From Phoronis ovalis (Eukaryota > Phoronida > Phoronidae): a stretch of DNA of 42,294 bases. The position numbers and the translations under genes are program-made. Numbering within the stretch: position 1 is the stretch's first letter; every line of letters starts with the position of its first letter. Of the stretch, positions 1 through 10,600 are shown one piece after another. The stretch is from contig JAOXYB010060278.1 of NCBI GenBank assembly GCA_028565635.1, positions 1 to 42,294 of the forward strand, read 5' to 3'. The notes beneath the pieces were generated by a model. That model ran no database searches. It saw only the letters and a list, made by a program, of their open reading frames with translations, and had not been told where the DNA came from.

Positions 1-220
1 GTTTTTATCATATCAGCTTTATATTTGGTACAGGCTAAATACTGGTCAAAGTGCAGATCGGCTGTAATTTTGACCTGAATAACTTCCAAGATGGCTGACT
101 GGTGGCCATGTTTGTTCACAAGATGCTGGCTCGCAGTAACAGCTTTGGTTTTTGTCAGACCAGTTTCATATTCGGTACAGGGTAAGTACAGATCAAAGTA
201 CTAGCGGCCATGTTTGTTCC
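1..220. repeat. Imperfect direct repeat, two units about 147 bp apart
   Basis: The first 52 bases align with 148-199 at most positions, sharing the cores GGTACAGG and ATCAAAGT / GTCAAAGT. Both units then reach a copy of GCCATGTTTGTTC (near 105 and 208). Unit 1 also carries CCAAGATGGCTGACTGG, which unit 2 lacks, so unit 2 looks internally deleted. I see no terminal inverted repeats and no coding potential. It probably lies in an intron of the gene whose last exons follow at 882. Confidence 0.5.
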
Positions 221-881
221 AGAGAGTGCATGTTATGAAGTGCCAATTTTGGGACAGACTAAGTGATGACTGGATTCACGAATTTAAGGCCACTAGGTTG
301 GTAGGTATTAGGCCAGGTGACAGATGGCTTTACAACTAAAGAAACTACATCATATGATGGGCATCTGTCTGCACCAGCAGATCTCTTGAACAAAGTTGTA
401 TCTACTTTCCTCTGAAGTAATCAGCAAAGTATTGGCTTGGTTACCTTGTGCTTGCATGACTTCCTGTTGGTTACCTTTTGCCATCTAGTTGAAAATGCAT
501 TAAACATAAATCTTGATCTCTCAATTTTCAGTATCTAGAAAAGGGGAACTGTTTAGCTTATTAATTTCACTCACCTGGAGGTGTCACTCAGGTACCTATG
601 TGAATGGACTGAAAAAAAGAATAGTGGTCCAGAGCAAAAAAAAGCATCCTTATCCAAAACTGAAATTTTTTGACAGAAAAAACTAACCTTGTTTGCTCAA
701 ACTACCGATTTTCCTACTCTAAATGCATTATGCACTCGGTTCTCAATAAAGGCACCCTTTTTTACTCAATTTTAGTTACGAGCATACGTACCCATTTTAT
801 ATCTGAGTGGCCCCCGGGTTCATTCTTAAAAACACAATGTCGAGTTATTCGGGACTAAAAAACAAAATTGTCCTAAACCAG
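221..881. other. Non-coding stretch, probably intron of the upstream plus-strand gene
   Basis: No convincing exon or RNA gene is visible here. Short open frames such as the one at 670-858 look like chance. The sequence lies directly before a plausible splice acceptor at 880-881. Confidence 0.35.
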
Positions 882-1449
882 GTCTCTGTCAAATAAAGAT
901 GTTGAAAATATTGTAGTTGCTGCTTATGTTCAACACTTCGAAAACGAAAGTGAGGAAAATGTCGAGACAATGCTTGGTGAGATTGCAGGTTTTGCTGGAT
1001 GCGAAATTATTCGAAGGTATGATCGACATTGCAAGTTATGTACACCAGTTTGTGTTTATTAAAGATAAAAGAAGATCTTGGTGTTTCAAAACAGATTCCA
1101 CTCGTGTTTAACATGCAAAAAGGACCCTTTCCAAGGACAATTTCCACTTTTGGCTACATGCCAGAGGGATATTTAAGCAGCTAAGCTTTTTGAAACTATA
1201 ACTTGCTTGGAAAAGTTTCTTAATCTTATATAAAGCATGTTAAAAGTAGTAAGAAAAACTTATCAAAGGTTACATAAGATAGTTTTCTATTATTATAGAA
1301 TTATTGGTTCTTCGAAATGTCCAGAAATTCATGGGATACAGTATGTGGAAGAGGATTGCCTGCAGTGTGGTGTTCGATTAGTTCATGGATACAAAAATGT
1401 AACCTCTGCAGATCGTCTTGTCGTTATATCATTTATGTTGTGTTACTAG
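882..1449 (+). CDS. C-terminal exons of a methylthioribose kinase-like gene (partial)
   Basis: Two candidate exons join in frame. Exon 882-1016 follows CCAG and ends at GTATGA. Exon 1299-1449 follows TTTCTATTATTATAG and ends at TAG. The joined product contains GFAGCEIIRRIIG, then an acidic stretch YVEEDCLQCGVRLVHGYK. This resembles the C-terminal end of S-methyl-5-thioribose kinases (GFAG..IRRI.G....D...IE......C...A...G). That family phosphorylates methylthioribose in methionine salvage. Only the tail is present; the catalytic kinase lobes would lie outside the window. The splice phases agree (phase 2 donor, one base completing Arg). After the TAG the same frame stays open for 48 more codons to TAA at 1594-1596, so a short intron or a nonsense change is possible. 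The family call rests on remembered motifs and is moderate. Confidence 0.45.
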
Positions 1450-1598
1450 TACATTGATGCGAGTCCAAGTCAACTTCTTCAAAACTGTGCAGAAAGAAAC
1501 ACAATTAATATAGACAATATACATGTTTCACATCTTGAACCTACCCGGCAACTCCCACTACTCAATAATGACAGTATAAACAAATTCTATACTTAAAC

Positions 1599-1604
1599 AA
1601 TAAA
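1599..1604 (+). terminator. Poly(A) signal AATAAA of the methylthioribose kinase-like gene
   Basis: AATAAA lies three bases after the TAA that closes the extended frame and 150 bases after the TAG at 1447-1449. It supports a plus-strand transcript ending near 1620. Confidence 0.5.
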
Positions 1605-1619
1605 ACAATCATTTTTGAA

Positions 1620-2250
1620 TGTCAAGTTGCTTTGATATTATGGTGTCTGTCTTATAAAAGCTCGGTGTTTTATGTTATGATAGTTAGCAACCGTAAAATA
1701 AATAACTACACTAATTGGTTTCTACAGATTGCCCTTGCATCATGTAGGCATATGTTCCTAGAAGTAAACAACAACAGAACAACATGTAGATTTGAATACT
1801 GTAACATGTATCAAACCAATGTATTTTTGTTAAATAAGACATCCATGAATTGATTTTTTTTTGAAGAAACAGTTGAAATACTATAACAAGTAAGTGTTTT
1901 AATTAACTATTTTTAAAGCTAATGTTCGATTCCAATGTTTTCTGACTTGTGTGTCAGCTAGAACCAACTGCGAGATACAGTAATCAAAACTAGTCATTTT
2001 CAATGTGAACTTGCATGTAATCCAGTCATTTTTGTTTCAAATTACAAAATATACTTGCTTAATTATTTAATTTTGATAAGTAAATCTGTAATTATTTATA
2101 GTAGTCACCTAGACAAAGAAATGTGAAACAGTGTATTAAGGGCCAGTTAACTTATATTTGTTAAACAATCGCAGTTATTTATAGCAAATCATCAAATATG
2201 TTTTGATTTGATTATTTTTGTAGTAATAGTATTTGATCTTTTAGGAAATA
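1620..2250. other. Intergenic, convergent ends
   Basis: AT-rich sequence between the plus-strand poly(A) signal at 1599 and the minus-strand prefoldin 3' end. No coding exon, RNA gene or clear repeat seen. Confidence 0.5.
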
Positions 2251-2256
2251 CGTTAT

Positions 2257-2313
2257 TTTATTGAATCTTGTCATTATCGTTGTTACAGTGATAATTTTGT
2301 TAATTTATTTATT
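2257..2313 (-). terminator. Candidate poly(A) signals of PFDN1
   Basis: On the minus strand AATAAA occurs at 2308-2313, 2304-2309 and 2257-2262, about 370-420 bases after the PFDN1 stop. Which one is used cannot be told from sequence. Confidence 0.35.
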
Positions 2314-2678
2314 GATTCTATTAAATAGTATTGCAAGTACAAGTAAAGTTATCTCAATAAGAAGTTCAGTTCGCTGTAATTTTAATCACAACTCCGCACT
2401 AAATACAGGTTCTAAGTAAATGAATAACAGAACACTGAGATTCCTGTAAGTGACAACTTCATAATATGTCATGTTACGTCGACTTACAATTAAACGTATA
2501 TAATAAGGTATCCTTTATACTGTCAGAACAAGGTGACACTTGAGGACAAATCTGAAAGCTACCGTTGAAAATACTGACAACTGGAATCACCTGTTCCCAT
2601 ATTATATCCATAGGGTGCAAATATTCAAGTACAAGTTGCATACTGTAAAATATGAAGGCCAAGTGCGAATTTGTTTAA

Positions 2679-4338
2679 TTATCTGCCTTGCTGTTTTGAT
2701 AAAACCAGTTCCCTCAAACCATCTTCACTTTCCTTTATACTTCGTTCCAGGTATGCTTTGTTACCCTGTAATGAATGATACTGCCGTAAATATCACAGTA
2801 ATTGATTCTGTTAGGGTGTTGAACAAATCAACTGAGTTTTCAGCAAAGAAATTCCAGCATATTGCAATGCAATGAATAAGAAATATTGAGTGAATAATAT
2901 GTATCGCCCATATTAGTTCAACAACAAAAAATAACAAGACTAGAGGTTTGAAAACCTATAGTGAACGGTGTCTCTTTAGACCATCAAATATTTCCTTTCA
3001 AAGAAGTGATGAGCAATTTGAGACTTGCAGCTAATAGTGCGGTAAGTACTAGAGATCGGAAATATTTTGCCCATATAAAAAGGGGGAAAATAATTGGAGA
3101 TATGCCTTTATATAGTGGATAAACGAAACTACTGAAATAAAAGAATTCTGAAAACCAGTAGAAATAAATAAGAATGAGTATTTTACCATGCAAAGTCAGC
3201 ATGATTCTAACCTGGACGTCGGTGATGGTAAATACATTCTCTACTGGCCTTGAATAACCATTAAATAACATGGTTTTTAAAACGGAATACGATGCTGATT
3301 AACTCTTGGTAGCACATTTCTTGTACTAGTACCATGTTGCTGATTAATTTTATTTACAACTACAAAGGCACATTACTCTTTTTGCTTACATATGCCTCTA
3401 CCAGCACTGAGTTTTACAAGGCAATAAATGTAAGAGAGACAACAGCGACAAAAACAGGTCATCACATTACCTCTAAAGTTTTAATTTTGTCTTCGTTTGC
3501 TTTGATTTTTTTATCCAAATTACATTTAACTTCATCAACTGGTGTTAGTATAAACCTGGAAACCAAAATGAAACATTCATTAACTGTAGCAGTAGCACAT
3601 CTATTATGACATAGTTCTAACTTGACTTTACATATGTAGGATGAGTATATCTTCACTTCAAAGATGTTGTTTCACTTGAGTTGTCTCAGGCCTGAATAAT
3701 TACATTGTCGATGGTAATCAGGTGAGTGAAAATTTGTTTTTCATGAATCACTTGCAGTCTTGCACTCTTCAATTTTATGTTTCATTCAGAGTCTTGTCTC
3801 GAATCTTTTGCAGCATATAACATACAGTGACTGTTGACTATAGCAATGCATCCTACTTACATTCTACCAACTCCCTCAAATGTTCTGGTTTCAGGAGGAA
3901 TTTCGCTCATTTCTTTTTGTACAAGCTTCGAGTGCTGAATCTGTCTTTTCAACGTTTCAATCTGCATGCCAGACACTTTGATTTGGCTGGTAGAATTAAT
4001 CATCTTTTGCTGCAATTCTTGAAATGCCTAATACAGATAAACCACACAGTTTGTTTATTATTGTAGGCGTGTAACATTTTATTAGTCCACAGTAAACTAA
4101 ATAATTATTACTTATATAACAATCCACGAAATTGTCCTGTGTCTGTGAGGATTTCAGTCTAAACCATATATCTGAACTTGGAACTATTGCAACAGCAAAA
4201 TATAGCAATTTAAGACTGGATATAAACACAGACAATAAATCCACTTTTCTAGTAACAGGAATACTAAGCATGACACGTATTTGCTAGTAAAATTAATAGT
4301 ACCTTTTTCAGCTCCATATCTACAACGCCGCTCGCCAT
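2679..4338 (-). CDS. PFDN1: Prefoldin subunit 1
   Basis: A beta-type subunit of the hexameric prefoldin co-chaperone, which delivers nascent actin and tubulin to the cytosolic chaperonin CCT. Exons in transcript order are 4303-4338, 3861-4027, 3471-3555 and 2679-2765. All have GT-AG borders and matching phases, giving 124 residues, close to the usual length of about 122. The protein starts MASGVVDMELKKAFQELQ and has GVGRMFILTPVDEV in the middle, matching the family GVGRMFIL hairpin. It ends with a second helix containing NKAYLERSIKESEDGLREL, matching the KKxYLExSxKEAE heptads of PFDN1. The two coiled-coil helices flank the beta hairpin as expected. The short first exon (12 codons) and the small last exon (28 codons plus stop) fall outside long open frames and are easily missed. 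The start ATG (4336-4338) is the first in frame and fits the family N-terminus. It is divergent from PPAN. Confidence 0.93.
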
Positions 4339-4698
4339 TTTGCTGTTTAACAACCGAGCAAACAGAAAATAAGAATTCGAGGTGGGAAATTATAAATTGA
4401 TTTAGCAAATATGCACATTTTAGAAATCTCATTGATATATTATATACTATGGATAAAACATTCTATCTAATATTGAAAAGATTTTTATTCATTCATTTGT
4501 TTGAATGTGTGAACTGTTGAAAAAAAACCAGTTAGTGTAAATTTTACAAGACGACTTTACTAAATATTGTCGTCTTCCGGTTATGGATAGCGGCACGTGT
4601 GAAAGTGAAGTAACATAGCTCATTTATTTTTGAGATTGCAGCTCTTTTCTCTTATATGATATTTTACAAGATACTTTGAAAGGTATATTTTGTGAACT
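4339..4698. promoter_or_regulatory. Bidirectional promoter between PFDN1 and PPAN
   Basis: Only 360 bp separate the two start codons, so both 5' UTRs and core promoters must lie here. Visible sites are an ETS-type CTTCCGG at 4574-4580 and a canonical E-box CACGTG at 4594-4599, about 100-125 bp before the PPAN ATG. No TATA box is placed convincingly for either gene. ETS and E-box sites are typical of housekeeping and ribosome-biogenesis promoters. Their use here is inference. Confidence 0.6.
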
Positions 4699-7600
4699 AT
4701 GGGAAAACGTAGGGTAAGATATGTCGATGCTGTGCATTGAACATTTTATTCACCCATGAATATCATGCAATTGAATAGCTATTAAACTAGTAAAAAGTAG
4801 TATAGTGCTGATCCTGCGTCAAAGCTAATTAAGCCGTGGGATCATAGCCCAGATAGTGTTAAAACCAGTAGAAGTTAGCCTCTTGCAAAAACGCTCACCG
4901 TGTGTCAAAAAATTTAATTAATTTAAACCAAAATTGTCGTCTTGTTTGTGTCTGATACTACTAAACTACATCTTGCATTATCTGTCACTTGTCACTTGAA
5001 GCTGATTAATACTGTCTCCTCAAGGTGACTTTTAGCAAATAAAATCTGCAAGATGGAAATTTCGCGTGTATATGACACGGGACATGAAATAGAACTTGTA
5101 TATTGCTTATATTTTATTACATGTATCATTGCAAATAAATAACTTGTAGTTGTACATTGCCTATATTTCTATTTATTATGTGAATCACTGTACATCCAGA
5201 ACTTGCATATTGCTTATATTTATTACATGAATCATTGTGATGAAAAATATGATTCTATAATATGGATCTCACATTGCTTCATCACTTGCATGTACCCTAT
5301 ATATAGATTGTACTTATTACAGGGAAAGGCATCAAAACAAGCCAGGGCCAAACAAGAAGGCAATTTGGAGGAAGCTGAGAGAAATGCACCTCATAGTTTT
5401 GTGATCAACAGAGGTCATGTGGGCAAAAATGTACAGGATTTAATACTAGATGTCAGAAAAGTTATGGAACCATACACTGCAGCAAAACTTAAGGTAAACG
5501 TGCCCCTAAAAAGATGACCTATTAAAAGAAAATGTTGCTGGCTAAACTTTAACATACATTAGAACCATGACCTCACGATAGTCATAGTCTACCATAATAG
5601 AGTTACATATCATAAGTCACATATTTTTTTATTTATTTTACAGTAATAATAGGCACTAAGCCCTTGAATTACATATGCAATGTGCAGGTGTGTACTACAG
5701 TGAATATAATATAATGAACATAAAAATATACAAGAGAAATAAGTATAGATTACCTAATTACCTGCAATAAGTAGAAGTTACTCAAAAACTTCACAGAAAT
5801 TATACCTGAGGGGGCAGTCAATATGAAAGTGGGTACCCATGTTCCAACGTGGCTTTTCAAAAAAGCCCCTAACGAAGTGAAATTTTGCAAAAAATACACC
5901 CCGAAGGAAGTGAGTATTTTGAATAAATACACCCTTAAGGAAGTGACTTGGGAAAAACCACCCCTAACTAAGTGTCACACCTCCAAAAAAACACCCCTTT
6001 TCGTAATTTTAGCCAAAAAACAGACCCTAAGTGCATTACGCGCCGGCGGTTAGAAAAGCATACCCTTTCACGCGAAATTTTGTTGCAACTTGTGTACCCA
6101 CTTTCATATTGACTGCCCCCCCCCCCAGGATATTATACTACATTTGCCTCTTTCAGTAACTCATTTTAAAAATTTTCATGACATGAATATATGCAGCCAA
6201 ACTTCTAATACCATCAGGGTTTAAAAAATAATATTGTTTTATGTATTGTTTATGTAACTCAACATTCAGGATGTCCTTTGGATGCCTATTGGTAGCAAAA
6301 TATTTTAAAATTGTCTGTGATCATGTGACCTTGCCAAACCACAACAAACTATTGCATATGAGTATAACTTTAATGCAGTCAAACAATTTTTACTGAAAAT
6401 ATTCTGCCAATGAAATGAGGTGTAGAAACTGTATTTATTATGCTATACATAATAATGTTATTTTAGTTCCTGTAATGTGCTAATTTAAAAAAATATATAT
6501 ATTCATAGTGTTGTTGTATTTCGTTACTTTCTAATACCAGACATGATATGGAGGATAGGCGTAAGTGCCAGACTGGCATTCCTAGTTGCGTTTGAATAAT
6601 TTTAAAATTACCAGCCTTTATTGTGCATACAACCAGTGAGAAAAAGTAACAAATGTTTGGTCATATTTTTGAATCTTTTTAAAGCGCAGAGTATTGTTTA
6701 TTTAACAAATTTGTTTGCCAGAAGCTGGGCTCAAACTCCAGACCTCTCACTCCTGAGTCCAGCACTATTGGCTAAGGGATACTCCAATTAGCCACAGCTA
6801 ATAGGAAGCTCTTACTCCTCAGAAACTACATGTATACCTATTTGTCTTTACATTTTTTATTGTTATTTTAGACACGAAAGAAAAATGTTCTTAAAGATTT
6901 CATTAATGTGGCTGGACTGTTTCACGTTTCACACATTTTAATGTTTTCAAAAACTGAAGCTTCAGTTAATCTGAGGATAGCTAGAATGCCTCGAGGGCCA
7001 ACTTTAACATTTCAAGTCAAATCATACACACTGGCAAAGGATGTGATCTCTTCGCTAAAAAGACATAACATGGAGCCTAAGCAGTTTCAACACCATCCGT
7101 TATTAGTAATGAATAATTTTAGTGGTGAAGGAATGCATCTGAAGCTTATGGCCACCATGTTTCAAAACATGCTACCATCACTGAATGTTAACAAGGTATG
7201 CATAAAAAAATTTTAGATAAAAGTCTCCAAACTGATCTGTCACTTAGTCTGCAGGCTGTAATGATAAGCAGTATATATACAAGCACACATTTTCTTCCTG
7301 TTTGAAGAGCTCTCAATTTTGTGAATAAAAATTTTAAGAGTTGACATTTGGTTGTAGGTTGTTTTACAAGCTGTGTTCATTACTACGGTCATTCAACATA
7401 TGGAACAGTGTAAATTTTGCATAATTTCCTTTTGTCATAAATATACTTTATAATAATTATTATAAGTTAATAATAAATACACGGATCATCTGTTATATAT
7501 ACAGATAGGTGCCACGGGCCTGTAAATATAATATTTTTGTAAGTTTTGACTACAGGTTTCTTTTATCAGCGTGAAACCACACTGTTTCTATTAATGTTAA

Positions 7601-10600
7601 TAAAAAAAAAATTTCAGATAAAACTTAACGATATCAGAAGATGCTTGTTACTGAATTTTGATCAAGAAAACGAAACTATAGAACTTCGGCATTAGTAAGT
7701 ATATAGAATATTTCCAAATATACGTTTAGACCAACTAAGCACATGTAATGGTAGAATGAATGAAATCAAAGTTTTATTTATTGATCTTCTTACTAAAAAA
7801 CTAAAGGCTGATATGTTGTTACTAGATTATGATTATGTTCTCTTTTCAGCAATATTCGAGCAGTCCCTGTTGGTATGAGTAAAGCTGTGAAAAAACTTGT
7901 AAAAGCAAAAATTCCGGACATGTCTAGATTTGATGATGTTAGTGAATTCATCATGAAGTAAGAAATAACTATACATTATACCTAAAATACAGATCTTAAA
8001 TTTGTTCATGCATGTTTGTATTATTAATATCTAAGAACGGTAATATATTAAATAGATTTTCCGGTGTTTTAACTAATCCGAAGGCTTGACAGAGATATTT
8101 TTGCATACTTGTTGTAAGCACAAGCTGTTAGTGGCTGTTGTACAATAGTTATATTCTATGTCATTTTATTTTGCATGCATGTTATGCAGTCAAAACACTT
8201 ATAAACATTTCTGAAACAAGATTTAAAACAAAAAAGCATAATTTACACTTGAGCAAAATTTTATATTTTTGTGTTAATTCTGTTTTAATTGAGACACGTC
8301 ATACACTAGTTCACTTTTAATTTAAGTTAAATCTTCAGGAAGGTCACTTCTTTCTTTCAGAGGTGGTAACTTGTCTGAAAGTGAAGGCGAAATGGACGGT
8401 CCACATAATGAAGTTGTGCTTCCTCAAAAAATGTCCAGCCGAGGTAATATTAAAGCTGCAAAGAGTGCAATCAGGTCAGTGCAGTGTGAGAGAAAAGATC
8501 ACGTTAGTTATAACTATGTTATTGAGAGGAAAAAGGAAATTAGTTTTTCTATCAGCATACATTTGTATTATTATGCTGTTAAAATATTAAGAAATTTTGT
8601 TTTTCAAAGGTAGGTTCCAAAAGCTGATTCACTGCTTAAGTGTGAAAATCCTTTTTATGAACTTTAATGATAAAATTGTAAAGGAACCAAGGTCGTAGCA
8701 TGTATATCAAAACTGTTGGAAATCACAGCTTATATTGGTGGTACAGGCTCTGCAAATAATAGTGTGTTAGCCTTGTGCAGGAGATATAGTTTTACCTTGA
8801 TTTTATACTTACGTACTTGTAAGGTTACCTTGCTGTTGTGTTGTATGCAGGTAAAGGTTGGAGCCTGTCGATTGTCACCTACGTATTATGCGGACATGTA
8901 CTATGAGAATATCCTGGATTACACTCAGAACACATATCATATTTAAAATAAATGTAATGTTCGCAATGATACAAGCATGTATCACAAGGTGTCCATAGTC
9001 CGGGGCACTGTTTTTCAGAGGAAAAACATATTGATAATCAAACAAAGCAGGTTCTTTTTTCTCAGGCTCCTCACCAAACAAAGCCCATTGAATATACTGA
9101 CTAGATGTTTGATGCTGAAACTTGGTCACACTAGGGCTGGCACTAATGATAGACTGGGTGTCATTGCTTATAACCCATTCTAATGTTACACACTCCTGCG
9201 GTTCAACTATACAAGCATTTCTTTCAAACAATTCTTGATTTCCTTTCTCTAGACATGAATCAACTATGCTAAGGAAAGCAACCAAATATAATGACCTTGA
9301 AACCAAATGGCAGGTATACTTATTATGTATGCCTAAAGTCATTATTTTTGTCAAGCCTTAATAAGCTTTGATTTGTTTAGCAGTCTAACTGCTAGGTGTC
9401 AAGAATTAGTTTATTATCATTTTTGTCATAGTGATGTCATCATTATTGTCATATATTGTCAAGGGAAATTATTAGAAGTTAATTAACTTGTAATTTCATA
9501 ATAAAGATGTGGCCACATATATGTTTTGAGTAAGGTATAGAAAGTCAATTATTTCTTAGCAGATGTTTATATTTATTTACAAAAGCAATATTTTTAGTGA
9601 CACTAGCAGTTACTGCAAGTTTGTCATTACAATGGAACAGCTTAACATGATGTCAACAAATTGTCAGTATGAGGTATGTAGCTAGATGATTCTATTTTGT
9701 AGTATGTGATGTCATAAACACTTTCAATGTGTAACTAACAACTGTCCTTTTAGGTTGACTGAGATTGGACCAAGGATGACTCTACAGTTAATCAAGATTG
9801 AAGAAAGAGTTTGTGAAGGTGACGTGCTTTATCACAGGCTCATCCAAAAGACAGAGGAAGAGATTGCTGCAATAAAGACTTTTAGAGAGCAAAAAAAGTA
9901 TGTATATTTATCAGTGCCAGATTGAGGAACAGAGTAGAAGATCCCCTTCAGTACTGACTAAAATTGACCAGAACTGATCCATCTTCCACTATAAATGAGA
10001 CAGGCAAATCTATCCTTCAAAATAATGTTTGATAGATGATAGAAATATTGGAAAATATATAATTTATATTATTAATGCACTGCATTAAAATTGCATGAAA
10101 ACAAGTGACCTTAGACTAATGTTAGTCGGCTCTGTAATTTAAGATAATGTGAATTTTTTTTTTCTAAAAAATAATTTTCCTAAAAAGTCATAATCTGGCA
10201 GTCTTAGCTTGAATTTAAAGGAGAAAAATATATGGCACTCCTAGCTTTATATAGAAACATATATAAAGCATAAACATACAGTAACGTATGATAAACGTAT
10301 GATAGTGCATTATAAACAGCTTTTGCAGGCAAAATTGCAGAGCTTACCAGTTTATTCTAGCAACTGTTTTATGTATTTTAGTACTATAATGCATTTATTA
10401 AAAAACTTCCAATCAATGTTTCTAACGACTGATGTCAGTCTAAAGTGACCTGAGCACCTAGGTATTTTAGAGTGTGAGGCTGACAGGAATGTGCCACAGA
10501 TATGGTCGCTTTTTTTTCAAATTTTACTTTGCAATAGAATACCTCTTTACGGTTTGTGTGATGTAGCATTACTATGATTTTTGAAAGATCTGTCGGGGGC

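Noticed and set aside
2984-3271. 95-codon minus-strand open frame
   Set aside because: Lies in PFDN1 intron 3 and is hydrophobic, AT-driven sequence; the real exons are 3471-3555 and 2679-2765.
5823-6053. 76-codon open frame MKVGTHVPTWLFKK with repeated KEV units
   Set aside because: It runs through the interior tandem units of the inverted-repeat element, so the peptide repeats reflect DNA repeats.
7196-9753. Possible C/D box snoRNAs in PPAN introns, as in vertebrate PPAN
   Set aside because: I found loose TGATG-like and CTGA-like strings in introns 3-6 but no pair with correct boxes, spacing and terminal stem.
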